A stretch of DNA of 59,364 nucleotides from Phyllobacteriaceae bacterium (GTDB taxonomy: Bacteria; Pseudomonadota; Alphaproteobacteria; Rhizobiales; Rhizobiaceae). Below, one piece after another: positions 49,138 to 58,939 of the stretch. The stretch is taken from contig PAPF01000030.1 of the NCBI GenBank assembly GCA_002708825.1, positions 1 through 59,364 of the forward strand. The letters are read 5' to 3'. The notes beneath the pieces were generated by a model. That model was not told where the DNA came from and did not search any database. It saw nothing but the letters and a program-made list of their open reading frames with translations. How positions within the stretch are numbered: position 1 is the stretch's first letter; each line of letters opens with the position of its first letter. Made by a program: the position numbers and the translations under genes.

Positions 49138-49232
49138 CACGTCCGTTCGCGCCGTTCCCGGCTGGACATTCGCTGCCGCGCCCGCTTCAATGAACGGGGG
49201 CAAGATCGAGGGACCGGGGGACATTTCCATCC

Positions 49233-50555
49233 ATGACCGTGCGACCGCTCATCGCCATCTGCCTGCTCGTGCTTGCGCTCGCAGCCCCCGCGGCAGCCCA
49301 GGACGGCACCGCCGAGCCGGCCGGACCGATCGCCGCCCGGACCGACGCGGATTCCGACCGCGCCATCGACCGGCGCATCGAGGAAATCCTGTCGCAGCTT
49401 GAAGGCCTTGGCGACGTCTTCGCCCAGGTCCGGTCCGGCGTCGTGACGCTGCGCGGCCAGGTCGCCGAACCGCAACTGGCCCTGGAGGCAGAAAGGCTCG
49501 CCGGCCGCGTGGAAGGCGTTGTCGCGATCCGCAACCAGATCCGCGAGGTCTCGTCCGTCAGCAAGCGCATCGTTCCCGCCTGGGAACGCATCCGCAACCG
49601 CACGCTCCAGTTCGTCAACCATCTGCCGATGCTAGGCCTGTCGGCCATCGTTTTCGGCGTCATCGCCTTTGCCGGGCTGTGGATTGCCGGGCGCCGCTGG
49701 CCTTTCTCGCACATCGCCCCGAACTCCTTCATCGCCGATCTCCTGCGCCAGATCGTGCGCCTCGCCTTCATCGGCCTCGGTCTCGTCGTCGCCCTCGATG
49801 TCCTGGGGGCAACCGCCGTTCTGGGCACCATCCTTGGCGCCGCCGGCATTGTCGGCCTCGCCGTCGGTTTCGCCGTGCGCGACACGGTGGAAAACTACAT
49901 CGCCTCCATTCTCCTGTCGGTGCGCCAGCCCTTCCGCCCCAATGACTGGGTGGAGATCGGCGGCAAGGAAGGGTCGGTCCTGATGCTGACATCGCGCGCC
50001 ACGATCCTCATCGACGCCGACGGCAACCACATCCGCATTCCCAATTCCGATGTCTTCAAGGGCATCGTGCACAACTACACGCGCAATCCCGAACGCCGCT
50101 TCTCCTTCCGGCTGGGGATCGATCCGGCCGCGGACCTGACGCTGGCGCGCGAAACCGGAATCCGCACGCTTGCCGCCCTGCCCTTCACGCTCGACGATCC
50201 CGGCGCCGATGCCTGGATCGAGGACGTCGGCGATTTCGCCATCACCATCCAGTACGCAGCCTGGGTGAACCAGACCGAAACCGGGTTCCTGCAGGCGCGC
50301 AGCGAGGCAATCCGCCTCGTCAAGCATGCGCTGGAAAGCGCGGGTGTCGAACTTCCCGCACCGGGCTACCGCGTCCGGCTGGAGCGTGACGAGGACCACG
50401 CACCGAAGCCAGCGCCACCCTCCATTGCCGAGGAGACGCCCGACGCTCGATCCGTGCAGGTCGATGACACGATCTCCCGCAAGATCGCCGAGGAACGGGC
50501 GCAATCGGCACGCCAGGACCTGCTGGACGAGAGCGCCAGCCAGGAGATCGGCTGA
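49233..50555 (+). CDS. Mechanosensitive channel (MscS family) with periplasmic BON domain
   Basis: A 440-residue protein with a signal peptide (PLIAICLLVLALAAPAAAQD), a BON domain (about 45-115, RSGVVTLRGQVAEPQLALEA) that probably binds membranes, three helices (about 135-245) and the MscS pore, GAAGIVGLAVGFAVRDTVEN, followed by the beta domain with RQPFRPNDWVEIGGKEGSV. The cytoplasmic tail is rich in Glu and Pro. It protects against osmotic down-shock. It follows the stator pair on the same strand by 95 bp and might be part of the same envelope-stress unit. Confidence 0.9.
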   Translation: MTVRPLIAICLLVLALAAPAAAQDGTAEPAGPIAARTDADSDRAIDRRIEEILSQLEGLGDVFAQVRSGVVTLRGQVAEPQLALEAERLAGRVEGVVAIRNQIREVSSVSKRIVPAWERIRNRTLQFVNHLPMLGLSAIVFGVIAFAGLWIAGRRWPFSHIAPNSFIADLLRQIVRLAFIGLGLVVALDVLGATAVLGTILGAAGIVGLAVGFAVRDTVENYIASILLSVRQPFRPNDWVEIGGKEGSVLMLTSRATILIDADGNHIRIPNSDVFKGIVHNYTRNPERRFSFRLGIDPAADLTLARETGIRTLAALPFTLDDPGADAWIEDVGDFAITIQYAAWVNQTETGFLQARSEAIRLVKHALESAGVELPAPGYRVRLERDEDHAPKPAPPSIAEETPDARSVQVDDTISRKIAEERAQSARQDLLDESASQEIG

Positions 50556-50608
50556 CGCCGTTCGCAGGCGCGCCGGGTTTCGAAACGGCCAGCCTGTCGG
50601 GCCCGCCG

Positions 50609-51910
50609 TCAGTTGTAGACGGAAAGCTTGTCCTTGGCCGCGTCCCGCTTCGACACGATGGCGTCCACATCCTGCTTCTTGAGGTCCAGCTTGCGCATCG
50701 AAAGCGACCGCAACTCGTCCCGCCCAACCAGCGCCTCCAGGGCGGCGAGGCTGGCTTTCGTGCCGGAAATGTCGAGCGTGCGAAGCAGCGGCATGTCGAG
50801 CGCTGCCAGTCCGGCATCGCTGATCGCGGTGTCCGCGGCCTGGAGGAACTTCACCTCGGGCAGGCCTCCGATTTCCTTGAACCCTTCGTCGGTCACCAGG
50901 GTGGCGTTCATCGTCAGCGAATCGAGCGTCTTCAGTGCGGCGACCTGTTTCGCCACGCCGTCGCCGGCACGCGTATCCGCGATGTTGAGCCGGGTCAGTA
51001 CCGGGAAAGCGTCCAACCCGGTCACCGTCGCATCGCTGAGCAAGGTCTTGCTCATTGAAAGCTGCTCCAGCGAACCGGCCTTGGCAAGCGCCGCGAGGCC
51101 TGAGCCATCGACCAGGGTCTCATCCAGCGAGAGGTCGGTCAGGCCCGGCAGCGAGCCAAGCGCGGCGAGACCGGCGTCGGTGATGGTGTCGACCCGGTTG
51201 AGCCGCAATTCTTCAAGCGCCGCATGGCCGGCGAAGGCCTCCAGTACACTGTCGTCGGCATAGGTCTCGCCGATATCGAGCTTTCGCAGCCGTTTCAGCT
51301 TCGCCAGTTCCTTCAATCCCGCGGGGGTCACGCCGCGCGCCCGCGTGATCTGCAACTCCTCCAGCTGCGCCATCGTGGCCAGTGCCGCCAGCCCCTTGTC
51401 CCCCACCGAAACGTCGTAGAGTTTCAATATCCGGATCGAGCGCGACTGCGCCAGCGCGGCAATCCCGTCCGGCGAAATGCCGCGCGCCGAGGACAGGCTG
51501 AGATCCTGCAGCGCCTCCATCCGGCCGAGCATGGCCGCGCCGTCGTCTCCGACATGCAGCGAGTTCAGGCTCAGCCTTTCCAGCGATGGCATCGTGCCGA
51601 GATGCGCGATGATGGCGGGCGTCAGTTCGTGGCGGCCGCCGAGGTCGAGCGATTTCAGCTTCGGCAGTCCGGCCATGAGCGCGATGTCGTTGTCCTCGAC
51701 GCGGATATCCCACGGCAGCGAGAAATAGGTCATTTTCACCACGTTTTGCGGCGTGGCCTCCTGGTTGGAGATCTTCACGCCAAGCGCGTTGAGCCTGGCC
51801 ACAAGCGCATCGATGTCGAGCGCGCGCGCCGGTAGTGCGCCAGCCGCGGCGATCATCGTCGCAAGCATCATGGAAACGGATAGACGGGAGAGCGTTCGGT
51901 CGCGTCGCAT
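50609..51910 (-). CDS. Secreted leucine-rich-repeat protein
   Basis: A 433-residue protein with a signal peptide (1-30, MMLATMIAAAGALPARA) followed by about fourteen leucine-rich repeats of 23-25 residues, such as PKLKSLDLGGRHELTPAIIA and LEELRLNRVDTITDAGLAAL. The repeat consensus (LxxLxLxxTxITDxGLAxLxxLP) is of the planctomycete/F-box-like cysteine-free type. It is export-bound and likely binds protein partners. It is downstream of the TMEM43-like gene by 63 bp on the same strand, so an operon is likely. Confidence 0.87.
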   Translation of the reverse strand: MRRDRTLSRLSVSMMLATMIAAAGALPARALDIDALVARLNALGVKISNQEATPQNVVKMTYFSLPWDIRVEDNDIALMAGLPKLKSLDLGGRHELTPAIIAHLGTMPSLERLSLNSLHVGDDGAAMLGRMEALQDLSLSSARGISPDGIAALAQSRSIRILKLYDVSVGDKGLAALATMAQLEELQITRARGVTPAGLKELAKLKRLRKLDIGETYADDSVLEAFAGHAALEELRLNRVDTITDAGLAALGSLPGLTDLSLDETLVDGSGLAALAKAGSLEQLSMSKTLLSDATVTGLDAFPVLTRLNIADTRAGDGVAKQVAALKTLDSLTMNATLVTDEGFKEIGGLPEVKFLQAADTAISDAGLAALDMPLLRTLDISGTKASLAALEALVGRDELRSLSMRKLDLKKQDVDAIVSKRDAAKDKLSVYN

Positions 51911-51973
51911 GGCAAGTCCTTCTTGTCTGGATGGTTGACCGGCCGGGCAGGCGCCGCACCGGCGGCCCGGATT

Positions 51974-53164
51974 TCAGGATGCAGCGGCCGCGCCTTCCAC
52001 GGCGGCCCTTGCCCGGCGCTTGCCAAGCATGATGAAGGCAATCGCCAGCGCGGCACCGATGGCGATGATCGACCAGCCAAGAAGCGGGCGGTACCAGACC
52101 CAGGCAAGGCCGATGGTCAGCGTCCCGATGACAGCCGTCAGGGCCATGGCCGCCAAGCCCGTGGCGAAACGGAAGACGTCGCCGATGAACGGCACCACAT
52201 CGCCGAGAACCCCGACAATCGAGAAGATCATCCGGAAACCGATCAGCATGGCGATCAGCCCGGCAATGCGCAGGCCCCATGTCAGCGCGGTGTTGGACGC
52301 CTGGGCGGCCTCGAACATGGCCGATGCCGGCTTCTCACCCGCCTCGATCATGCCGATGGCCACGCCGTTCGACGCCGTAAAGGTGCCGAGCGTCCCGTTG
52401 TCGATCGTGCCGACGGCGCTCACGGTGCCGGCCGCGGATGTCTCGAAACTGATCCTCAGGTCGCCGATGCGGGGATTCGCCGGACTGGCGCCGACATAGG
52501 CCATGCCGCCGGAAAGGCGCACCGCCCGCCCGTCGTTCAGCGCCGACGCGATCGTGTCAAGGTCGCCTTCGCCAAGCGCCAGTGCGGTGTCGTTGCCAAG
52601 CCCCGCCAGCCGGTTGCCGGGGATCGTGATCTGGCCGACGGTCCCGGCCCGCGCCGCGAAACTGTTGCTTTCCACCGGCATCGGCGGATTGGCATGGCCG
52701 GCGGGCTGCTTGAAGGCCGCTGAATCGACCGGCCGCGACACCCAGCCAGGCGCATAGGAATAGGTCGTGACCGTCTCCTCGCCGCCACCCAGCTTCTTGC
52801 GCGTTTCCGAACGGCTGCTCTCCTGCCATTGGTACATCTCCACCATGCGCTTGAGCCTGTTGGCATTGTCCGGAACGCCAAGCCCCGGGAAAAGCGGATC
52901 GACCGGCGCTCCCTGTATCGTGAGAGGGCCGGAGAAGTGGACAAGCTGGCCGGATGCCGCCGCCGGGCGGGCAGGGTCGACGGTCACCACGCTGCCCGCG
53001 CCTTCGCTGAGCGCCCGGGCCGTGTTGACCGCGCGCCCCTCGTTCCAGAACAGGCCTGCAATGGCCGCGAGCAGGAGCAGGAAACCGAACAGGATGCCGG
53101 AGAATGCACCGCCGATCCGCGAGAACCACGAGCGGCTGGTGACTTCGGTGAAGTGATCGGACAT
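51974..53164 (-). CDS. TMEM43-family membrane protein
   Basis: A 396-residue protein matching the TMEM43/LUMA family: an N-terminal helix (about 17-40, SGILFGFLLLLAAIAGLFWN), a large extracytoplasmic region (45-285), and three or four C-terminal helices (about 290-385, WGLRIAGLIAMLIGFRMIFS). FWNEGRAVNTARALSEG and MYQWQESSRSETRKKLGGGE are characteristic. The ATG at 53164 is chosen; the frame upstream lacks family sequence. Bacterial members have no firm function. It is paired with the LRR gene. The eukaryotic relative sits in the inner nuclear membrane. Confidence 0.85.
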   Translation of the reverse strand: MSDHFTEVTSRSWFSRIGGAFSGILFGFLLLLAAIAGLFWNEGRAVNTARALSEGAGSVVTVDPARPAAASGQLVHFSGPLTIQGAPVDPLFPGLGVPDNANRLKRMVEMYQWQESSRSETRKKLGGGEETVTTYSYAPGWVSRPVDSAAFKQPAGHANPPMPVESNSFAARAGTVGQITIPGNRLAGLGNDTALALGEGDLDTIASALNDGRAVRLSGGMAYVGASPANPRIGDLRISFETSAAGTVSAVGTIDNGTLGTFTASNGVAIGMIEAGEKPASAMFEAAQASNTALTWGLRIAGLIAMLIGFRMIFSIVGVLGDVVPFIGDVFRFATGLAAMALTAVIGTLTIGLAWVWYRPLLGWSIIAIGAALAIAFIMLGKRRARAAVEGAAAAS

Positions 53165-53388
53165 GGCGAGACCTTTCCTGGCCGCGGGACGGTGGCGCAC
53201 CGGCCCTTCCCTGTCATCATTGCGCGTTTCGCAGGCCGTTTCGATGACAACCGTCACAGGATGGCGACTTCCCGGCGAAACCGCATACGCCAGATGGGGC
53301 ATGCCGTTGACGCAACGGCACAGCGCGTCCGCCTTGCAACGCGCGCGCCGCCCGTTACTCTTTGCGCGGATGCCGGGGAGGACACGCC

Positions 53389-55035
53389 ATGGACGCTGAC
53401 GTGATCATCGTGGGAGCAGGCCTGGCCGGTCTCGTCGCTGCCAATGAACTGGCCGGGCGCGGCAAGCGGGTCATCCTTCTCGACCAGGAGGGGGAGCAGA
53501 ATCTCGGCGGCCAGGCCTTCTGGTCGCTGGGTGGCCTGTTCATGGTGGACACGCCGGAGCAGCGCCGCATGAAGATCCGCGACAGCCTGGCGCTGGCAAC
53601 ACAGGACTGGATGGGGTCGGCCGCCTTCGACCGGCCGGAAGACCACTGGCCGCGCCAATGGGCCGAGGCCTATCTCGGTTTCGCCGCCGGCGAGATGCGG
53701 TCCTGGCTCGCCGCCCTCGGCATGCGCTGGTTTCCCGTCGTCGGCTGGGCCGAACGCGGCGGGTCGCTCGCCACCGGCCATGGCAATTCCGTGCCGCGCT
53801 TCCACATCACCTGGGGAACGGGTCCCGGCGTCGTCAAGCCCTTCGAGGATCGCGTGCGCGCCCATGTTGACGCTGGCGCCGTCACCATGCGCTTCCGCCA
53901 CCGCGTCAGCCGCCTCGTCACCACCAATGGCGCGGTGACCGGCGTGGCCGGTGAAATCCTGGAACCCGACACGGTTGCGCGCGGCGCGCGCTCCTCCCGA
54001 ACCGCTAACGGCGATTTCGAGCTTTCGGCCGGCACCGTCATCGTCACCTCGGGCGGGATCGGCGGCAATCACGAACTGGTCCGCAAGGTCTGGCCGGTTG
54101 ACCGGCTAGGACCCCCACCCGCGTCCATGGTCTCCGGCGTGCCGCACCACGTCGATGGCCGCATGCTGGACATCGCGCGCGCGGCGGGCGCGACCACGAT
54201 CAACGACGACCGCATGTGGCACTACACCGAGGGTGTGCAAAACTGGGACCCGATCTGGCCGGCCCACGGCATCCGAATCCTGCCGGGCCCCTCCTCGATG
54301 TGGTTCGATGCCACCGGCAACCGCCTGCCCGCACCCTGCCTGCCCGGCTTCGACACGCTGGCAACGCTGAAGCACATCCTGTCCACCGGGCGCGACTGGT
54401 CCTGGTTCGTGCTCACCCAGGCCATCATCGAGAAGGAATTCGCCCTGTCGGGCTCCGAGCAGAACCCGGACTTCACCTCGGGCAAATGGATGGAGGTGAT
54501 CCGCGGCCGCGTCCTGAAGAAGGGCGCGCCGGCCCCGGTGGAAGCCTTCAAGCGGCACGGCGCCGATTTCGTCGTGCGCGATACCCTGGCCGATCTCGTC
54601 TCCGGCATGAACGCGCTGACGGATGAACCGCTGATCGACCATGACCGGCTGAAAGCCCAGATCGAGGCGCGCGACCGTGAACTGGACAACCCGTTTTCCA
54701 AGGATGCGCAGGTCACCGCCATCCATGGCGCCCGCGCCTATCTCGGCGACAAGCTGATCCGCACCGCCAGGCCGCACCGGATTCTCGATCCGGCGAAAGG
54801 CCCGCTGATCGCGGTGAAACTTCACATTCTCACGCGAAAGTCGCTTGGCGGCCTCCACACCGATCTCGATGCGCGCGTGCTGGACGCGGCCGGCGATCCC
54901 GTGCCGGGCCTCTTTGCTGCGGGCGAGGTGGCCGGTTTCGGTGGCGGCGGCTATCACGGCTACAACGCGCTGGAAGGCACCTTCCTCGGCGGCTGCATCT
55001 TTTCCGGCCGCATCGCGGGACGGGCTGCGGGCTGA
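53389..55035 (+). CDS. FAD-binding dehydrogenase (flavocytochrome c/ketosteroid dehydrogenase-like)
   Basis: A 548-residue flavoprotein. The N-terminus has the dinucleotide-binding motif VIIVGAGLAGLVAANELA, and the C-terminus the FAD-closing GGYHGYNALEGTFLGGCIFS. An NLGGQAFWSLGGLFMVDTPE stretch is typical of the fumarate reductase/3-ketosteroid-1-dehydrogenase group. The substrate cannot be predicted. The start is the ATG at 53389; an in-frame ATG 27 bp upstream lacks support. It is divergent from the TMEM43 gene (225 bp) and convergent with the ABC exporter, stops 2 bp apart. Confidence 0.87.
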   Translation: MDADVIIVGAGLAGLVAANELAGRGKRVILLDQEGEQNLGGQAFWSLGGLFMVDTPEQRRMKIRDSLALATQDWMGSAAFDRPEDHWPRQWAEAYLGFAAGEMRSWLAALGMRWFPVVGWAERGGSLATGHGNSVPRFHITWGTGPGVVKPFEDRVRAHVDAGAVTMRFRHRVSRLVTTNGAVTGVAGEILEPDTVARGARSSRTANGDFELSAGTVIVTSGGIGGNHELVRKVWPVDRLGPPPASMVSGVPHHVDGRMLDIARAAGATTINDDRMWHYTEGVQNWDPIWPAHGIRILPGPSSMWFDATGNRLPAPCLPGFDTLATLKHILSTGRDWSWFVLTQAIIEKEFALSGSEQNPDFTSGKWMEVIRGRVLKKGAPAPVEAFKRHGADFVVRDTLADLVSGMNALTDEPLIDHDRLKAQIEARDRELDNPFSKDAQVTAIHGARAYLGDKLIRTARPHRILDPAKGPLIAVKLHILTRKSLGGLHTDLDARVLDAAGDPVPGLFAAGEVAGFGGGGYHGYNALEGTFLGGCIFSGRIAGRAAG

Positions 55036-55037
55036 GC

Positions 55038-56843
55038 CTATTCGGCAGCGCGCCCGAAGGCTTCCGCCCCGCCCTCGAACTGGAGCTTGGCGAGGCGCGC
55101 ATAGACGCCGCCCTGTTTCACCAGGCTTTCATGCGTGCCCTCCTCGACGATCTGGCCACCATCCATGACGAGGATGCGGTCAGCCTTGAGGACGGTGGCA
55201 AGCCGGTGTGCGATGACCAGCGTCGTGCGCCCCTGCATGAGCTTCTCCAGCGCCTCCTGCACCAGCGTCTCGCTTTCGGCATCGAGCGCGGAGGTTGCCT
55301 CGTCGAGCAGCAGGACCGGCGCGTCGCGCAGGATGGCGCGGGCAATGGCGATGCGCTGGCGCTGGCCGCCTGACAGCGTCACGCCGCGCTCGCCCACGGG
55401 CGTGTCATAGCCCTTGTCCATTCTTGCGATGAACTCGTCGGCATGGGCGGCGCGCGCCGCCGCGACGATGGCCTCGCGGTCCGCGCCCGGCTTGCCGAAG
55501 GCAATGTTGTCCGCCACCGAACTGGCGAAGATCGTGACATCCTGCGGCACGATGGCGATGCGCGAACGGAAGGCCTGCGGATCGGCTTCGCGCAGGTCCA
55601 CGCCGTCGACCAGGATCCGTCCCTCGTCGGGATCGTAGTAGCGCAAGAGAAGCGAGAAGACGGTGCTCTTGCCGGCCCCCGACGGGCCAACGATGGCCAC
55701 GGTCTCACCCGGCCGCACGGCCAGCGACAGGCCGGTGAGCGTGGACACGTCGCGCCGTGCCGGATAGGCAAACGAAACGTGCTCGAAGGCAACAGACCCT
55801 TCCGCGGGCTCCGGCAGTGCCTTCGGCACGGGCGGCGCGGCGATCCCGGGCTGTTCGGCCAGAAGTTCGGTCAGCCGTTCTGCCGCGCCGGCGGCCTGCG
55901 ACAACTCGCCCCAGACTTCCGACAGCGCGCCCAGCGCCCCGGCCGCGAACACCGAATAGAGCAGGAACTGGCCGAGCGTGCCCGCGCTGATCGCCCCGGT
56001 CAGGACGTCGCGCGACCCGAACCACAGCACGCCCACGACCGAGGAAAAGATCGTGAAGATGGCGACGAAGGTGAGCACGGCGCGTGCCCGCGTCGAGGAC
56101 CGCGCGGCGACGAAGGCCGCTTCCACGGCGCCGGCGAAACGGCCGCGCACCATGGCTTCATTGGTGAAGGCCTGCAGCGTGCGCACCGCGCCGATCTGCT
56201 CGGAGGCATAGGCCGTGGCCTCGGCCAGCGTGTCCTGCGCGAGCCGCGACTTGCGCCGCACCGAACGCCCGAAGGCGACCAGCGGCACGACGATCAGCGG
56301 AATGGCGGCGATGACGAGGCCCGAAAGCTTGGGCGAGGTATAGACCATCATGACCAGCGCGCCGAGGCCGAGCAGCGTGTTGCGCAGCGCCATCGAGGCC
56401 GTGGCGCCGACGGCGGACTTGATCTGCGTCGTGTCCGCGGTGAGCCGCGACACGATTTCGCCCGATTGCGCGGTGTCGAAGAAGGCCGGCGACAGTTTCG
56501 TCACATGCGCGAAGACGTCGCGGCGCACGTCGGAGACGACCCGCTCGCCAAGCGTGATGACGAAATAGTAGCGCGCCGCCGAAGCCAGCGCCATCACCCC
56601 GGCGATGACGATGAGCATCGAGAAATATTGCGAGATGAAGTCGCTGTCGCCATCGGAAAACCCGTGGTCGATCATGCGGCGCACGGCAAGCGGCAGCGTC
56701 AGCGTGGTCACGGCGGCCAGCGTCAGCGAGAACAGCGCGCCCGCCACGAGCCCCCGGTAGTGCGTCAGATAGGGCGCCAGACGCGCCAGGGGCCTGAGGG
56801 AACGGCGTTTCTTTTCCTGCGCTTGCGCGTTCTCATCCGCCAT
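55038..56843 (-). CDS. ABC exporter, fused membrane and ATP-binding domains
   Basis: A 601-residue half-transporter of the MsbA/ABCB type, which works as a dimer. Six helices occupy about 30-325. The ATP-binding domain has Walker [14 protein letters not shown] (384-396), the signature [16 protein letters not shown] and Walker [16 protein letters not shown]. Substrates could be lipid, peptide or drug. Its location beside rpmE is conserved in rhizobia; the subfamily is often annotated as a multidrug or lipid A exporter without proof. Confidence 0.9.
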   Translation of the reverse strand: MADENAQAQEKKRRSLRPLARLAPYLTHYRGLVAGALFSLTLAAVTTLTLPLAVRRMIDHGFSDGDSDFISQYFSMLIVIAGVMALASAARYYFVITLGERVVSDVRRDVFAHVTKLSPAFFDTAQSGEIVSRLTADTTQIKSAVGATASMALRNTLLGLGALVMMVYTSPKLSGLVIAAIPLIVVPLVAFGRSVRRKSRLAQDTLAEATAYASEQIGAVRTLQAFTNEAMVRGRFAGAVEAAFVAARSSTRARAVLTFVAIFTIFSSVVGVLWFGSRDVLTGAISAGTLGQFLLYSVFAAGALGALSEVWGELSQAAGAAERLTELLAEQPGIAAPPVPKALPEPAEGSVAFEHVSFAYPARRDVSTLTGLSLAVRPGETVAIVGPSGAGKSTVFSLLLRYYDPDEGRILVDGVDLREADPQAFRSRIAIVPQDVTIFASSVADNIAFGKPGADREAIVAAARAAHADEFIARMDKGYDTPVGERGVTLSGGQRQRIAIARAILRDAPVLLLDEATSALDAESETLVQEALEKLMQGRTTLVIAHRLATVLKADRILVMDGGQIVEEGTHESLVKQGGVYARLAKLQFEGGAEAFGRAAE

Positions 56844-57073
56844 GCCCGCTTAGTCCCTTCCTCTGCCGCCTGCGCCCTGAAACCCCGAAAGAAGGAATCC
56901 GCCACGCCGCCCTTGTGCTCCTTGCGGGGCTGATGTATACGCTCGCCGACCATTTTGGAAGCCGTGGCCGGACAAAGCTGCGGCTTCACAAGTTTCAATC
57001 GGGCCGGCGCGTTCGCTTAGATTGCGGGTTTCCGCACGAACGCCTGCGCCCCCGCAAGATCAGGACGAATGCG

Positions 57074-57295
57074 ATGAAAGCCGACATCCATCCCGACTAC
57101 CACATGATCAAGGTCGTCATGACCGACGGCACCGAGTACATGACCAAGTCCACCTGGGGCAAGGAAGGCGATACGATGAACCTCGATATCGACCCGACCA
57201 CCCATCCGGCCTGGACAGGCGGCCACCAGAACCTGGTCGACCGCGGCGGCCGCGTGTCGCGCTTCAAGAACAAGTATGCCAACCTGGGCATCTGA
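57074..57295 (+). CDS. rpmE: 50S ribosomal protein L31
   Basis: A 73-residue L31 protein, starting [20 protein letters not shown]. It lacks the CxxC zinc motif of the zinc-binding form; the C-minus sequence is usual for alphaproteobacteria. The open frame upstream to 56915 has no conserved sequence. It lies divergent from the ABC exporter gene (230 bp) and is followed by a strong terminator. Confidence 0.97.
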   Translation: MKADIHPDYHMIKVVMTDGTEYMTKSTWGKEGDTMNLDIDPTTHPAWTGGHQNLVDRGGRVSRFKNKYANLGI

Positions 57296-57320
57296 TTTTT
57301 CCACCTCACGGCGGAAATGG

Positions 57321-57350
57321 AAAACCCCGGCTCCCGCGAGCCGGGGTTTT
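57321..57350. terminator. Intrinsic terminator of rpmE (symmetrical)
   Basis: AAAACCCCGGCT (57321-57332) pairs perfectly with AGCCGGGGTTTT (57339-57350), followed by TT. Because of the A-run on the other side it would also work on the minus strand. Confidence 0.93.
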
Positions 57351-57487
57351 TTCGTGTGGCGGCAACGCGAACCATTGGCGTTGTCGAGAATGGGAACCGC
57401 CGCATTTGAGACTCTTTAACCCGCTTGTGAGAACACTACCGAAGGCACATATCCGGGAAACGGAGCTTGATCAGGCAAGGTTAGCAA

Positions 57488-58054
57488 ATGAATGGACGTC
57501 ATCTGTTCAATCTGGCCAAACCGGTGATCAAGGTCATCGTTGCGGTGAATGCCGTTCTGCCGCGCTTCATGTTCTCGGCCACCTGGCCTCTTCTCGAACT
57601 CGTGCCGTGGAAGCTCGGTATTGCCCTGCGATATCTCTGGGCGAAGAGGCTGGCCAAGACTTGCGGGGAAAACGTGGTCTTCGAAACCGGCGTGCGCGTG
57701 ACCTACTGGGAGGAGATCGAACTCGGCTCCAACGTCTCCATATTCGAAACCTGCTATCTCGACGCCAAGGGCGGCATAAGGATCGGCGACAACGTCTCCA
57801 TCGCGCACCAGAGCTCGCTGATCAGCTTTGACTTCGATGTCAGCGATCCGGGTGTCCCCATGAAATACGCGCCGATGCGCAAGCAACCCATCGAGATCGG
57901 CGACGACTGCCTGATCTTCTCTGGGGTGCGCGTTTTCGCCGGCGCGAAACTGGCACCACGGACAATCATTGCCGCCAATGCGGTCGTCCGCGCCGGCGAG
58001 TACAAGCCTGGCCTGTATGCCGGCATGCCTGCGGTCTGGAAGAAGGCGGTCTGA
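57488..58054 (+). CDS. Hexapeptide-repeat acyltransferase
   Basis: A 188-residue protein of the left-handed beta-helix family (WbbJ/maltose O-acetyltransferase-like). Hydrophobic N-terminal segment (VIKVIVAVNAVLPRFMFSAT), then hexapeptide repeats, for example IELGSNVSIFETCYLDAKGG and GDDCLIFSGVRVFAGAKLAP, ending IIAANAVVRAGEYKPGLYAG. It probably acetylates a sugar of a surface polysaccharide. The catalytic His of the classic SxxH loop appears as IAHQSSLISF. No partner glycosyltransferase is near. Preceded by AAGGTTAGCAA. Confidence 0.85.
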   Translation: MNGRHLFNLAKPVIKVIVAVNAVLPRFMFSATWPLLELVPWKLGIALRYLWAKRLAKTCGENVVFETGVRVTYWEEIELGSNVSIFETCYLDAKGGIRIGDNVSIAHQSSLISFDFDVSDPGVPMKYAPMRKQPIEIGDDCLIFSGVRVFAGAKLAPRTIIAANAVVRAGEYKPGLYAGMPAVWKKAV

Positions 58055-58069
58055 CGTTCGTTCGCCGGC

Positions 58070-58819
58070 TTACGCCGCGCTGAGCTTGGCCATGGTTTCC
58101 TCGTCCATCTCGAAATTGGCGTAGACGTTCTGCACGTCGTCGTCATCCTCGAGGCGGTCGATCAGCTTCATGATGGATTCGGCGCGGTCAGCATCCACCG
58201 GCGTCGAGGTCTGCGGCTTCCAGACCGGCTTGACCGACTCCGCCTCGCCCAGCGCCGTTTCCAGCGCGGCCGACACGTCGCCGATATCCTCGAAGGCACA
58301 GGTGATCGTGTGGCCGCTCTCTTCTGACACCACATCCTCCGCACCCGCCTCGATGGCCGCTTCCATCACCGTGTCGGCGTCGCCGGCTTCCGGCTTGTAG
58401 AAGATCTCGCCCACCCGGTCGAACATGAAGGCCACCGAGCCGGTTTCGCCCATAGCCCCGCCGGCCTTGGTGAAGGCGGCGCGCACATTCGAGGCGGTGC
58501 GGTTGCGATTGTCGGTCAGTGCTTCCACGATGACGGCAATGCCGCCCGGACCGTAGCCCTCGTAGCGGACTTCCTCGTAGTTCTCGCCGTCACCGCCCGA
58601 AGCCTTGTTGATCGCCCGCTGGATATTGTCCTTGGGCATCGATTCCGCCTTCGCGTTCTGGATCGCCAGGCGCAGGCGCGGGTTCATGGCGGGATCGGGC
58701 ATGCCCATCTTGGCTGCCACGGTGATCTCGCGTGCGAGCTTGGAAAAGATCTTCGACCGCGCCGCGTCCTGGCGGCCCTTGCGGTGCATGATGTTCTTGA
58801 ACTGGCTATGACCGGCCAT
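58070..58819 (-). CDS. yebC: YebC/PmpR-family protein (TACO1-like)
   Basis: A 249-residue protein starting [20 protein letters not shown], the family signature. Other conserved parts are [40 protein letters not shown] and the acidic C-terminal domain. Members were described as DNA-binding transcription regulators; recent work on relatives points to easing ribosome stalling at polyproline, which would overlap EF-P. The start is the ATG at 58819; the frame continues off to 59353 as a shadow of the GFA-family gene. In many alphaproteobacteria yebC lies upstream of ruvC; here it is 19 kb away. Confidence 0.95.
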   Translation of the reverse strand: MAGHSQFKNIMHRKGRQDAARSKIFSKLAREITVAAKMGMPDPAMNPRLRLAIQNAKAESMPKDNIQRAINKASGGDGENYEEVRYEGYGPGGIAVIVEALTDNRNRTASNVRAAFTKAGGAMGETGSVAFMFDRVGEIFYKPEAGDADTVMEAAIEAGAEDVVSEESGHTITCAFEDIGDVSAALETALGEAESVKPVWKPQTSTPVDADRAESIMKLIDRLEDDDDVQNVYANFEMDEETMAKLSAA

Positions 58820-58939
58820 GACACTCCCGTCGGAATCTGCTCGAATGACGCTTGGATGGCGTGCCTTATAATCCAAACAGGGCGCTCTAGGAAACACCCG
58901 GACCGGGATTTTCGGCCCGGAAACGAAAGGCCGGCCGGC

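Noticed and set aside
47097-50555. A Zorya-type defence system (ZorA/ZorB-like pair)
   Set aside because: The MotA/OmpA-like genes recall ZorAB, but no ZorC, ZorD or ZorE homologue lies nearby and the neighbours are house-keeping genes.
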